Positions 25,008 through 33,507 of a stretch of 64,000 bases of DNA are shown piece by piece. Below the pieces are notes generated by a model. It was not told the origin of the DNA. It was given only the letters and a program-made list of their open reading frames with translations, and did no database searches. Every line of letters begins with the position of its first letter. Position 1 is the first letter of the stretch. The position numbers and the translations under genes are program-made. Source of the DNA: JAISGQ01 sp045604965 (GTDB lineage: Bacteria > Bacillota > Clostridia > Oscillospirales > Acutalibacteraceae); NCBI GenBank assembly GCA_045604965.1, contig JAZUPB010000023.1:138526-202525 (forward strand), read 5' to 3'.

Positions 25008-26048
25008 TTATTCTACTGTAAATGAATTGTGCTTTTTAAGCACCTCACACAGTGCCTGTACAGGCAGACCCACAACATTAGTATAATCACCGTTTATACC
25101 CTTTACAAACTGTGCACCGAGCCCCTGAATAGCATAACTTCCGGCCTTTCCGAATGGCTCGCCAGAAGCAATATAGCCCCTGATTTCCTCATCGGACATA
25201 GATGCAAAGGTTACTTTTGTGCCGACGGAGAAGCACTCCTTTTCTCCGTCAGGGAAAAGAACACAGACACCTGTGAAAACCTCGTGAGTGTTTCCGGAAA
25301 GTTCAGAGAGCATACGAAAAGCATCTTCCTCATCAGAGGGCTTGCCGTAAATAACTCCGTCCTTTGCAACTACAGTATCTGCGGCGATAAGCACACGCCC
25401 TCTTGCTGATTTTTTTGCTGCTTCTGCCTTTCTCTCGCTCAAAAGCTCAACTGCTTTGTCGGGGGAGATACCCTCAGGCAAGGTCTCATCCGCATCGGGA
25501 GAAACGATCTCAAATTTAAGCCCCACCTGATGGAGAAGCTCGCGTCTTCTTGGGCTTGATGATGCAAGAACATAGGGCGCGTTGTAATAGACTTTGTCGT
25601 TCCAGTAGTTTTTCATACGGAATCCTGTCTGATAAGTCATTTCTTCGCCTAAAAAATCAGGAGCAACAAAGGCGTTTGCGCTTTCCTCGTCGGGAAATTC
25701 AACCTCTGCATACATAAACGAAGTAGGCTCACCGCCGTCAACGAGGCTAACCTCAAGCAAAAGACCTTCTCCAAGATCATAACCTTTCCATTCCTTATGG
25801 ACGAGAGGCTTTTTAAGCATACCGCAGAGAGAATCGAAATCCTCCTTGCTTATATACGGCTCGACTTCTTCGCGGCTCAGAGTCCCGTTGCCCTTTACCG
25901 CAAGGCGATAGCTCTCGCCTTTTTTGCTTAATGTGCGTCTTATTCTGACCTCAGGATCAAGGGAGAGATAACCTTGCCAGATCTCAGCCCATCTTGAGAC
26001 AGGAAGATCGGGAAATCTTTCAATTTTCCATTTTCTTTCAATTTCCAT
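25008..26048 (-). CDS. CYTH (triphosphate tunnel) - Maf nucleotide pyrophosphatase fusion
   Basis: The 346-aa protein joins two enzyme families. Residues about 1-155 are a CYTH domain with the signature E-x-E-x-K (EIERK at 2-6), paired basic residues RIRR, and acidic strands (REEVE, YAEVEF) that line the triphosphate tunnel. Residues about 160-346 are Maf: LASSSPRRREL, AADTVV, GKPSDEEDAFRML and AIQGLGAQFVKGINGDY, closest to the dTTP/UTP pyrophosphatase branch. Both active sites look intact. The ATG at 26048 follows GGGATG. The fusion suggests a role in clearing nucleoside or inorganic triphosphates. The CYTH part could instead be a thiamine-triphosphatase or polyphosphatase. Confidence 0.88.
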   Translation of the reverse strand: MEIERKWKIERFPDLPVSRWAEIWQGYLSLDPEVRIRRTLSKKGESYRLAVKGNGTLSREEVEPYISKEDFDSLCGMLKKPLVHKEWKGYDLGEGLLLEVSLVDGGEPTSFMYAEVEFPDEESANAFVAPDFLGEEMTYQTGFRMKNYWNDKVYYNAPYVLASSSPRRRELLHQVGLKFEIVSPDADETLPEGISPDKAVELLSERKAEAAKKSARGRVLIAADTVVAKDGVIYGKPSDEEDAFRMLSELSGNTHEVFTGVCVLFPDGEKECFSVGTKVTFASMSDEEIRGYIASGEPFGKAGSYAIQGLGAQFVKGINGDYTNVVGLPVQALCEVLKKHNSFTVE

Positions 26049-26070
26049 ATAAACATCCCTTTTCAGAAAT

Positions 26071-26100
26071 AATGGGAATGACAAAAGAAGTCATTCCCAT
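26071..26100 (-). terminator. intergenic hairpin, probable terminator
   Basis: ATGGGAATGAC pairs with GTCATTCCCAT, placed directly after the stop of the sugar transferase; the T-run after it is weak (TTATTTC). Confidence 0.55.
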
Positions 26101-26709
26101 CTAGTTGTTTTCCTGTTTGCCTTCGGCATATCCGTCGCGCTTGAAAACGACGGCAATAGTTTTAAAAATTATCTTCAGGTCGAAGCCGAGAGAAAGGTTG
26201 TCCGAATACTCTCTGTCATAGGCAGCCTTTTCTTCGTCGGGAACGTTATCACGACCGTTGACCTGAGCCCAGCCTGTCATACCGGGACGAACAGTATATA
26301 CACCGGCATCCATACGCAGACGGTGTATGTTTCCACCCTCATTTTCGATAAGGGGACGAGGACCTACAAGGCTCATATCTCCCTTAAAAACATTAAAAAG
26401 CTGAGGGAGTTCATCGAGGCTGGTTTTGCGGAGAAAATTACCGGATCTGGTGATATAGCTGTAGGGATTTTCAAGATCTTTTGTAGCCATTTCGCGTGGT
26501 GCGTCTGTTCGCATAGTACGAAATTTATAAATCTTAAAAAGCTTGCCGTGCATACCCACGCGGCTCTGATTAAAAATCACAGGACCTTTTGAATCAGCTG
26601 CGACCCATATGGCAAGGACCAGCATAAAAGGCCAAATAATAAGAAGCGCGATAAATGAAAGAAGAATATCAAAAAGACGTTTGAAAAAACGATAAATGCC
26701 GTGCTTCAA
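26101..26709 (-). CDS. bacterial sugar-phosphate transferase (undecaprenyl-phosphate sugar transferase type)
   Basis: Members of this family move a sugar-1-phosphate onto undecaprenyl phosphate to start exopolysaccharide, capsule or glycan synthesis. The 202-aa short form has one membrane segment (about residues 10-38) and the family motifs KIYKFRTM, DELPQLFNV, GDMSLVGPRP and MTGWAQVNGRD. The start is taken as a TTG (26707-26709) because GGAGGT is 7 bases upstream; an earlier TTG in frame overlaps the ribosome site. No glycosyltransferases are beside it, so it is an isolated initiator in this window. Confidence 0.92.
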   Translation of the reverse strand: MKHGIYRFFKRLFDILLSFIALLIIWPFMLVLAIWVAADSKGPVIFNQSRVGMHGKLFKIYKFRTMRTDAPREMATKDLENPYSYITRSGNFLRKTSLDELPQLFNVFKGDMSLVGPRPLIENEGGNIHRLRMDAGVYTVRPGMTGWAQVNGRDNVPDEEKAAYDREYSDNLSLGFDLKIIFKTIAVVFKRDGYAEGKQENN

Positions 26710-26748
26710 AAATCCGACCTCCTTTGCCAATGTAATATCACGACGGAT

Positions 26749-26777
26749 ATTGTAACAATTATTTTCTTATATGTCAA
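26749..26777 (-). promoter_or_regulatory. SigA promoter of the sugar transferase gene
   Basis: On the minus strand TTGACA (26772-26777), a 17-base spacer and TACAAT (26749-26754). Confidence 0.75.
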
Positions 26778-26844
26778 TATTTATTCTTAAACAATACGAA
26801 TTTATTATTTATCGATAAATGAATACTTTAATCTTAATTAAAAA

Positions 26845-26862
26845 CCTCTTTTTCTGAAGAGG
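26845..26862 (-). other. small hairpin with T-run on the minus strand
   Basis: CCTCTT pairs with AAGAGG, and on the minus strand five T follow. It has the look of a weak terminator facing away from the response regulator gene, but no minus-strand gene feeds into it. Confidence 0.3.
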
Positions 26863-26911
26863 ATACTGTGATAGAATAATAATTGAACAATAATCTTTGG
26901 GAGATGAAAGC

Positions 26912-27595
26912 GTGAACACGCAGAAAATATTAGTCGTAGATGACGATACCGCCATTGCTCAGCTTGTGGCTGATGCACTGGAGGATGAAGGATATGAGGT
27001 AAAAACACTTAATGACGGGGAAGCTGCATATGAGCTTATAACTCGCGAAAATGATTTTGCACTTATTATTCTCGATATTATGATGCCGAAGATGGACGGG
27101 CTTGAGCTGTGTATGAAGATACGCAATACGGTCAATTGTCCTATTATTTTTGTTACAGCGAAAAACCGCACTGTAGATACTCTTGTAGGACTTGAAATGG
27201 GCGGAGACGATTATATATACAAACCCTTTGTAGTAGAGGAGCTTGTGGCGAGAGTCAGAGCTCACATAAGACGCGACTCAAGAATCGGAGCAAAGAAAAA
27301 GAGCAGTGTCATAAAGATCGGAGATATTGAACTTCATCCCTCCAGCTACGAAGTTCGCAGAAAGGGAGAACTCATACCTCTTTCCACCAGAGAATTTCAG
27401 CTTCTCGAATATCTGATGACAAACAGTGAGCGTGTGCTGACAAGGGAGCAGATATTCAACGCGGTTTGGGGTATAAATTACGGCGATATCGGTACTGTTG
27501 CCGTAAACATCAAGAATCTTCGCGGCAAGCTTGATCCGGATAATGAATACATTAAAACTGTATGGGGTGTCGGATATAAATTTGCCCACGAATAA
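26912..27595 (+). CDS. OmpR/PhoB-family response regulator
   Basis: The protein is 227 aa from the GTG at 26912, which has GGGAG 8 bases upstream. The receiver domain (about 1-118) has the acidic pair D10-D11, the phospho-acceptor Asp55 in LIILDIMMPKMDG, and the lysine of FVTAKN. The C-terminal winged helix (about 130-227) shows the ELHPSSYEVRRKGELIPLS start and the GVGYKF end typical of PhoB-like DNA binding. It is directly upstream of its histidine kinase (12-base gap). The target genes are unknown. Confidence 0.95.
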   Translation: MNTQKILVVDDDTAIAQLVADALEDEGYEVKTLNDGEAAYELITRENDFALIILDIMMPKMDGLELCMKIRNTVNCPIIFVTAKNRTVDTLVGLEMGGDDYIYKPFVVEELVARVRAHIRRDSRIGAKKKSSVIKIGDIELHPSSYEVRRKGELIPLSTREFQLLEYLMTNSERVLTREQIFNAVWGINYGDIGTVAVNIKNLRGKLDPDNEYIKTVWGVGYKFAHE

Positions 27596-27607
27596 GGAGC
27601 GGTAAGA

Positions 27608-28909
27608 GTGACCATAAAATACAAGTTTCTGGCTATAGCGCTCCTGATAATAATCCTGAATGCAGTAACGCTGAGTGCGTGGTACGGAATGTTTTTGTCC
27701 GGCCCCGTAGCAGACGACTATACAGTATCACAGAACCAGCTTGACACAGATACCCGAGAAATAGCCAGACAGATCACCTCGGAAACGGACCTTCGCAACC
27801 ATATAGAAAACAAGGCAAATGAGCTTGAACTCAACCTGACACTGGAAAACTCAGAGGGAAAAGTGCTGTTTTCTTCTCTCCACAGTGAGGAAACAAATAT
27901 ATGGATACGCTCGGCTGTCGCCGTAGATATCGGAGAAGAGGTTTATATTCTGCGCTCGAGCAGAATAGTAAGATCAGTATTGGCTGAAAACGACGATGCA
28001 ATAACACTTATTTGGGCAGAAATCTGTATTCTGATCGTAATTTTACTTTCCACATCGAGCCTTATATATATGAAATATATAAAGCCGCTGGAAGCTCTTG
28101 AAAAGAATATGAGAAATTACAAGGCAGGTTCAAGAGCAGAACCCACTGACAGAGCAGATGAAATCGGCAGACTGCAGAATTCCTTTGTCGGGCTTTCCGA
28201 AATGATAGACGACGAAAAGGAAAAGCAGAGCAGGATAATAGCAAGTATTTCCCACGATATAAAAACACCTTTGACAAGCGTTATGGGCTATGCGGAACGA
28301 ATGAAGAGCGGAAATCTTTCTGAGGAACGCACAGCGCGGTATGTAGATACTATATATAAGAAGGCTGTAGCCATAAGAGATCTTGTAAATGAATTCGACG
28401 ATTATATAAGCAGCAACCAGCGGTTGCATTACAATCCGTCCGATGTCGGAGCAGAAGACCTTATAAACAGTCTCAGAGAAGAATATACAGACGAGCTTTC
28501 TGCGGCTGGTATTGATTTTACGGCTATGTGCACCTGCGGCAATGCACCCCTGATACTTGATAAGAATCAGATTCGCAGAGTATTCGGAAACCTCATTGCA
28601 AACGCGGTTAAGCATATGAACGGAGAAATAAAGCGGATAAGTGTGCTTTGCGAAGAGCTTGATGACGGTCAGTTTGAATTTGTAAAAATAAGCGTAACAG
28701 ATACCGGAAGCGGCGTAAGAGAAGATATGCTCACAACGATTTTCGAGCCGCTGTTCACGACGGATCCCGGAAGAAGCGTTGCAGGACTGGGACTTGCCAT
28801 ATGTAAGGAAGTCATCGAATGTCATGGCGGTGAAATAAAAGCCGAAAACAGCAGAAGCGGTGGCCTCGTGGTATCATTTACGCTGCCGATCAAGCAGATT
28901 GATGAATAA
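27608..28909 (+). CDS. sensor histidine kinase
   Basis: The protein is 433 aa, starting at a GTG with GGAG upstream. It has TM1 at about 8-30, an extracellular sensor region of about 100 residues, TM2 at about 131-155, a HAMP segment to about 200, a HisKA domain with the phospho-accepting His216 in SISHDIKTPL, and an HATPase domain with N-box NLIANAVKH, DTGSGV and GLGLAICKEV. The signal is unknown. It is paired with the response regulator before it, and a strong terminator follows. Confidence 0.95.
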   Translation: MTIKYKFLAIALLIIILNAVTLSAWYGMFLSGPVADDYTVSQNQLDTDTREIARQITSETDLRNHIENKANELELNLTLENSEGKVLFSSLHSEETNIWIRSAVAVDIGEEVYILRSSRIVRSVLAENDDAITLIWAEICILIVILLSTSSLIYMKYIKPLEALEKNMRNYKAGSRAEPTDRADEIGRLQNSFVGLSEMIDDEKEKQSRIIASISHDIKTPLTSVMGYAERMKSGNLSEERTARYVDTIYKKAVAIRDLVNEFDDYISSNQRLHYNPSDVGAEDLINSLREEYTDELSAAGIDFTAMCTCGNAPLILDKNQIRRVFGNLIANAVKHMNGEIKRISVLCEELDDGQFEFVKISVTDTGSGVREDMLTTIFEPLFTTDPGRSVAGLGLAICKEVIECHGGEIKAENSRSGGLVVSFTLPIKQIDE

Positions 28910-28916
28910 AAATCGA

Positions 28917-28957
28917 GCGGTACAGACTGCTTTGGGTCTGTACCGCAAATTTTTTTT
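28917..28957 (+). terminator. intrinsic terminator of the two-component operon
   Basis: An 11-bp stem GCGGTACAGAC/GTCTGTACCGC (28917-28927 with 28936-28946) is followed by AAA and eight T. Confidence 0.9.
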
Positions 28958-29016
28958 GAAAATAATTGTAATATTTTTCATTGGGGATTGTCTTATAAGT
29001 GAAAGGTGGTGAGAGT

Positions 29017-29511
29017 GTGATACAGCTTGAGCAGATATACAAAGCGTATTTCAATGACGTGTACAGATATGTACTTAGGCTTTCAAAAAATGAGAGCATA
29101 GCGGAGGACATAACATGCGATACATTTTTCAAAGCGATGAAGAGTCTTGACAGCTTTCGCGGAGACTGCGACATACGGGTGTGGCTGTGCCAGATTGCCA
29201 AGAACTCATATTTTTCTTATATCAAGAAAGAAAAAAGAAATACAACTCTTGATGATGAGGTCGTAACACGGCTTGAGGATACGGAAGAAAGCGCGGAAGA
29301 AAAGGCGATCAGCAATAACGATGCAGAGCGCATACGCGGACTTCTGCACGAGCTCAAAGAACCTTACAAAGAGGTTTTTATGTGGAGAGTGTACGGAGAA
29401 TTAAGTTTTAAGCAGATAGGCGAAATTTTTGAAAAAACAGAAAACTGGGCATGTGTCACCTATCATCGTGCAAAGGGCATGATAGGAAAGAGAATGGAGG
29501 AAAACGAATGA
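29017..29511 (+). CDS. ECF-type RNA polymerase sigma factor
   Basis: The protein is 164 aa from the GTG at 29017, with GGTGG upstream; an earlier GTG would overlap that site. Region 2 spans about residues 6-70 (DVYRYVLRLS, AEDITCDTFFKAM, DIRVWLCQIAKN) and region 4 about 108-160 (LKEPYKEVFMWR, ELSFKQIGEIF, TYHRAKGM). Its stop overlaps the start of an anti-sigma gene, so it is likely held inactive at the membrane. Its promoter targets cannot be named. Confidence 0.93.
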   Translation: MIQLEQIYKAYFNDVYRYVLRLSKNESIAEDITCDTFFKAMKSLDSFRGDCDIRVWLCQIAKNSYFSYIKKEKRNTTLDDEVVTRLEDTEESAEEKAISNNDAERIRGLLHELKEPYKEVFMWRVYGELSFKQIGEIFEKTENWACVTYHRAKGMIGKRMEENE

Positions 29512-30407
29512 AAAATATTTGCAGTATAGTAAAAGATCTGATCCCCCTTTATGCGGAGGACCTGACAAGTGAAGAGACCGCAGAATTTGTGCGTGAGCAT
29601 ATTGACGAATGTGAGAACTGCAGAAAAGAGCTTGATACGGTAAACAAGCCTGCAAAGATCGTCGAAAACACGAATGTAAAGCCGATGAAAAAGATCAAAA
29701 GAACACTGGCGCTGAAGAGACTTCAGGCAGCAGTTCTCACGGCAATTTTTGTGCTCACAGCAGCGGTAGCAGTATTTGCGTTTATCAGTGCCCCGGAATA
29801 TCTGCCGTATTCCGAAGAGACTATATCCGTAACAGACAATGAAAACGGATCGGTAACAGTAATATTTCCCGAAAATGCGGCAAACTACAGCTGCAGCCGG
29901 ACAGAATATGAAGAATACGTAGAATACAGCCTTGAGTCCTGGACATCGATATTGGAAAGAAGATTTTCGTCCTGCGGAATTCGCTCAGTGACAGTAAGTC
30001 CTCAGCAGGAGAAACCAATGATTATCAGGTATGTTCAGAATAACGGGCAGGAAGATGTGCTGCTTTATTCCGATTCAGAACAGAGCTCAGGAGGAGTCAT
30101 AACGCTGCCGAGACTGGTTTTGAATTACTATATTGTAATAGCAGTGCTTGTATTTATTATCCTGATGATAATGCGCCTGATAGTCAGAAAAAAAGGAACC
30201 GTCAGAAGCGTTATAGGAAAACTTATGCTTATTCCCATTTCATACGTGGCAGGACATTTCCTTGTAATGGGGCTTGGAGGCATAACATATTCGGCGCAAA
30301 GAGATTTTGCACTCATAATGATAATAGCAATACTCATATATTGCGGTCTGCTGTTAGGAAAAAGCATTCTCGACAAGAAAAAAGAAAACCGCATAACATC
30401 AGAATAA
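29508..30407 (+). CDS. membrane anti-sigma factor with N-terminal zinc-binding domain
   Basis: The 299-aa protein starts at an ATG overlapping the sigma gene stop by 4 bases, with GGAGG before it. The N-terminus has the anti-sigma zinc motif H-x-x-x-C-x-x-C in EHIDECENC (about residues 31-39), which should bind the sigma factor. One TM segment follows (about 70-95), then an extracellular domain of about 110 residues and three more hydrophobic segments. The architecture fits a sensor that releases the sigma factor on an envelope signal. Confidence 0.88.
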   Translation: MKNICSIVKDLIPLYAEDLTSEETAEFVREHIDECENCRKELDTVNKPAKIVENTNVKPMKKIKRTLALKRLQAAVLTAIFVLTAAVAVFAFISAPEYLPYSEETISVTDNENGSVTVIFPENAANYSCSRTEYEEYVEYSLESWTSILERRFSSCGIRSVTVSPQQEKPMIIRYVQNNGQEDVLLYSDSEQSSGGVITLPRLVLNYYIVIAVLVFIILMIMRLIVRKKGTVRSVIGKLMLIPISYVAGHFLVMGLGGITYSAQRDFALIMIIAILIYCGLLLGKSILDKKKENRITSE

Positions 30408-30410
30408 AAA

Positions 30411-30441
30411 TAGGGAGGCGAAGTTTTGCTTTGCCTCCCTA
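30411..30441 (+). terminator. intrinsic terminator after the anti-sigma gene
   Basis: TAGGGAGGC (30411-30419) pairs with GCCTCCCTA (30433-30441), with a short inner AAG/CTT stem. The -35 box of the next promoter begins at the following base. No long T-run follows, so efficiency is uncertain. Confidence 0.6.
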
Positions 30442-30469
30442 TTGACATTCAAAGCGATGCAATTATAAT
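30442..30469 (+). promoter_or_regulatory. SigA promoter of the metal-uptake operon
   Basis: TTGACA (30442-30447), a 16-base spacer and TATAAT (30464-30469). The start site should fall near 30476, inside the palindrome that follows. Confidence 0.85.
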
Positions 30470-30473
30470 GATA

Positions 30474-30490
30474 TTGATAATCATTATCAA
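30474..30490. promoter_or_regulatory. Fur-family operator
   Basis: TTGATAATCATTATCAA is a perfect 8-1-8 palindrome containing the 7-1-7 Fur-type box TGATAATNATTATCA. It covers the expected transcription start, so a bound repressor would block initiation. The Fur-family gene directly downstream is the probable, autoregulating binder. Confidence 0.85.
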
Positions 30491-30505
30491 TAAGAAGGTG
30501 AAGCA

Positions 30506-30913
30506 ATGCCTGTGCAGAGGAATACCAGACAGCGGCAGGTTATTCTTGACTGCCTGAAGAATCTGGCGGACAGACATATAACAGCAGACGAACTGACGGA
30601 GCAGGTGCATAAAAAGGCTCCCAATATAGGTCGTGCAACGATTTACAGATATCTCAACCAGCTTCACGAGGAGGGTGCGGTGAAGAAATACGCACTGCCT
30701 GACGGAGCAGGCTTCTGCTGGCAGTATATAGGAGAGCATTCACAGTGTCATTCTCATTATCATCTGAAATGTAACTTATGCGGAACGGTTACTCACCTTG
30801 AAAGTGAGATATTAGATAATCTGAGTGCGGCATTGAAGAAAACCGATGGATTTGAGATAGATGAAGGAGATACGGTTTTCTACGGAAAATGTGCTAATTG
30901 TCAAAACAAATAG
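30506..30913 (+). CDS. Fur-family metalloregulator, probably Zur-like
   Basis: The 135-aa protein has the N-terminal winged helix (about 1-80: TRQRQVILDCL, ITADEL, GRATIYRYL), the metal-sensing segment H-S-Q-C-H-S-H-Y-H, and two structural Cys pairs (CNLC about 92-95 and CANC about 130-133). Its association with a zinc-type ABC transporter suggests zinc sensing (Zur). The operator, however, is a canonical Fur box, so iron or manganese sensing cannot be excluded. GAAGG precedes the ATG. Confidence 0.9.
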   Translation: MPVQRNTRQRQVILDCLKNLADRHITADELTEQVHKKAPNIGRATIYRYLNQLHEEGAVKKYALPDGAGFCWQYIGEHSQCHSHYHLKCNLCGTVTHLESEILDNLSAALKKTDGFEIDEGDTVFYGKCANCQNK

Positions 30914-30922
30914 GAGAATGAT

Positions 30923-31843
30923 ATGAGAAAAATACTATGTGTAATAATTGCTGCTTTTGTATTGTGCAGTTGTTTTTCTTTTTCGGGCTGCACTGCAGAA
31001 GGCGAAGGAAGAGTAATTGCAACACTTTTTCCGCAGTACAGCTTTGCAAAAGAAATTGCAGGAGAAAACTTCGAAATTGAACTTCTTCTGCCTCCGGGAA
31101 CAGAAAGTCACACATATGACCCCTCAACATCGGACAGTTATACAATAGCAAAAGCTTCGCTGTTTCTTTATACAGGGGACGAAATGGAGCCCTGGGCAGA
31201 CAGGCTGCTGGATTCTTTGGGCAGCGATGCACCAAAAACAGTCAACTGCTCTGAGGGAGTAGAGCTTCATACAAACGAGCATCACGGTCACGATCACGAG
31301 GAACATTCTCACGGAGCAGACCCACACATATGGCTTGATATGAGATATGCCTGCAAAATGGCAGACAATATCTGTGAGGGTTTTTGCGATATCGATCCTG
31401 AAAATGCAGAGACCTACAAGGCAAATACAGCCGAACTTAAAACAAGACTTATGGAGATTGACAGTGATTATGAGTCAATGATCGAAAATGCCGAAACAAA
31501 AACTGTTGTGTTCGGCGGAAGATTTTCACATATCTATTTTATCGAGCGGTACGGATTGTCATATGTCAGCGCTTATAAAAGCTGTGATACTGCAGCAGAT
31601 CCAAGCCTTTCCGATATTTCTGAGGTAATAAATTATGTAAAGAATAACAATGTAAAGGTTATTTATCACGAAGAGCTTACCGATCCGAAGGTAGCACGTT
31701 CCATTGCTGAGGAAACAGGTATAGAAATGCGTGAATTTTCAACGGCTCACAATGTCACTGCGCAGCAGCTGGCAGAGGGAGTGTCTTTTACAGACATAAT
31801 GAAACAGAATCTTGAAAATCTCAGAGAGGGGCTTTGCGGTTGA
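30923..31843 (+). CDS. znuA: metal ABC transporter substrate-binding lipoprotein (ZnuA/AdcA-like)
   Basis: It captures zinc (or manganese) outside the membrane and delivers it to the permease. The 306-aa protein has a lipoprotein signal with F-S-G-C at about residues 20-23, the metal ligand His of GTESHTYDPS, and a His-rich loop (HHGHDHEEHSHG at about 116-127) followed by DPHIWLD. Such a loop is characteristic of zinc-binding members of cluster A-I. AGGAG lies before the ATG. The gene symbol is given by family resemblance; zinc versus manganese is not proven. Confidence 0.9.
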   Translation: MRKILCVIIAAFVLCSCFSFSGCTAEGEGRVIATLFPQYSFAKEIAGENFEIELLLPPGTESHTYDPSTSDSYTIAKASLFLYTGDEMEPWADRLLDSLGSDAPKTVNCSEGVELHTNEHHGHDHEEHSHGADPHIWLDMRYACKMADNICEGFCDIDPENAETYKANTAELKTRLMEIDSDYESMIENAETKTVVFGGRFSHIYFIERYGLSYVSAYKSCDTAADPSLSDISEVINYVKNNNVKVIYHEELTDPKVARSIAEETGIEMREFSTAHNVTAQQLAEGVSFTDIMKQNLENLREGLCG

Positions 31844-32583
31844 AGCTTTTGACTATAGAAAACCTGAAGCTTGAATATGGCGGACTGACTGCCATAGAAA
31901 ATGTGAACTTGGAAATTTCAGACAATGAGTATATATGTGTTGTAGGAAGCAACGGGTCGGGAAAATCAACTCTTATGAAGGGCATACTGGGTCTTCATAA
32001 GCCTTCTGAAGGATCGATAATCCGACACATAGAAGATAGAGAAATAGCCTATCTTCCGCAGACAAGCCTTGCTGAAAGGGATTTCCCCGCAACTGTGCAG
32101 GAGGTTGTCAGCACAGGGAGACAGTGGAAGGGCCACGCTTTTTCAAGATACAGCAAGGAAGATAAAGAAGCTATCGAGGAAGCTATGGAGCTGTTGGGAA
32201 TAACAGATCTTCGCAGCAGACGTATCGGCAGACTGTCGGGAGGACAGCAGCAGAGAGCATATCTTGCCAGAGCGCTTTGCAGAAAGCCACGTCTTCTGCT
32301 CCTTGACGAACCTTGTGCAGGGCTTGATCCTCAGATAACAGCTCATTTTTACGACTTGCTCGGCGAGCTTTGCGAAAAACAGAACATAACCATAATGATG
32401 AACAGCCACGACCTTGATGAGGTTTCGAGATGTGCAAACCGAGTTATTGTTATGAACAGAACGGTTGAATTTGACGGAAGCAAGTGTAAGTGGCTGAATA
32501 AATATGATCCTGGCTGTACGATTCATTCGTCAAATTGCGATGAGAACGGCATTTGCGGATGTGTAAGGGAGGGCAAAAGATGA
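31840..32583 (+). CDS. znuC: metal ABC transporter ATP-binding protein (ZnuC-like)
   Basis: The ATPase has 247 aa. The start is a TTG overlapping the znuA stop (TTGA), with GAGAGGGG upstream. Walker A is GSNGSGKST (about residues 37-45), the signature is LSGGQQQR, and Walker B is LLLLDEPCAGLD. Unusually, the C-terminal tail carries five cysteines (CKWL, PGCTIH, SNCDENGICGC), which could bind metal. It overlaps the permease gene by 4 bases. Confidence 0.93.
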   Translation: MKLLTIENLKLEYGGLTAIENVNLEISDNEYICVVGSNGSGKSTLMKGILGLHKPSEGSIIRHIEDREIAYLPQTSLAERDFPATVQEVVSTGRQWKGHAFSRYSKEDKEAIEEAMELLGITDLRSRRIGRLSGGQQQRAYLARALCRKPRLLLLDEPCAGLDPQITAHFYDLLGELCEKQNITIMMNSHDLDEVSRCANRVIVMNRTVEFDGSKCKWLNKYDPGCTIHSSNCDENGICGCVREGKR

Positions 32584-33401
32584 ACCTGAATGTTTTGCTT
32601 GGAATCTTCTCCCTTGCCTCTGTGCAGAGAGCTCTTGTGTGCGGAGTATTGCTGAGCCTTTGCGCCGCATTGCTGGGAGTTATCCTTGTCCAGAAGAAAT
32701 ACGCTCTTATCGGACACGGTTTGTCTGACGTAAGCTTTGCATCCGTTGCGCTGTCTCTTGCACTGGGACTTCCGCCCCTTGGATTGTCGGTGCCTATAGT
32801 AATCACTGCAGCTTTTGTAATAATGTATATAAGTCAGAGAAAAGGTGCACAGGGAGACACAGTAATAGGTATGCTGGCGACAGGATCTCTCGCTGTAGGA
32901 ATAATAATCACCGCAATGTCCACAGGATTCAATACAGATGTGTACAGCTATATGTTCGGAAGCATAGTTGCGGTGAATACCGCAGACCTTATTCTCAGTG
33001 CAGTTCTGACAAGTGTCATAGTGGCTGTTTTTATTCTGTTGTATAACCGTCTTTTTGCTATAACATACGACGAGAATTATACTGCAGCCTGCGGAGTAAA
33101 AACCGGTAATTATCAGCTTTTGCTGTCGCTTCTGACCGCATTGACAGTGGTGCTGTGTATGAAGCTGATGGGAACGCTTCTAATCTCTGCGCTGATAATC
33201 TTCCCCACTGTTTCAGCACGTAAAATTGCTGTAAGCTTCAAATCGCTGACTGTAACTACAGTTGTAATTTCCGTTGTATGCTTTATTGCAGGAATGGTGT
33301 GTTCGGCTGCTCTTGACCTTCCGTCGGGAGCAAGCGTTGTAGCGGTAAATCTTATTGTGTGGATAATCTGCAGTATTGTCGGAAAAATCCAAAGCAAATA
33401 A
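32580..33401 (+). CDS. znuB: metal ABC transporter permease (ZnuB-like)
   Basis: The ABC-3 family integral membrane protein has 273 aa and about eight hydrophobic segments. It carries the family motif GHGLSDVSFASVALS at about residues 44-58 and the ILVQKKYALIG start. The ATG overlaps the znuC stop and has GGAGGG upstream. It completes the uptake system controlled by the Fur-type operator. Confidence 0.93.
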   Translation: MNLNVLLGIFSLASVQRALVCGVLLSLCAALLGVILVQKKYALIGHGLSDVSFASVALSLALGLPPLGLSVPIVITAAFVIMYISQRKGAQGDTVIGMLATGSLAVGIIITAMSTGFNTDVYSYMFGSIVAVNTADLILSAVLTSVIVAVFILLYNRLFAITYDENYTAACGVKTGNYQLLLSLLTALTVVLCMKLMGTLLISALIIFPTVSARKIAVSFKSLTVTTVVISVVCFIAGMVCSAALDLPSGASVVAVNLIVWIICSIVGKIQSK

Positions 33402-33406
33402 TTAAT

Positions 33407-33436
33407 AAAAGACCGTCGATTTTATCGGCGGTCTTT
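33407..33436 (+). terminator. intrinsic terminator of the metal-uptake operon
   Basis: AAAAGACCGTCGA pairs with TCGGCGGTCTTTT around a 5-base loop; one G-T wobble. Confidence 0.8.
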
Positions 33437-33507
33437 TCACAGATTATTCTGTTGACAGAATCAAAGCAATGTGTGAAAATTGATGACGGCAAGGAGGAGA
33501 TATCCTT

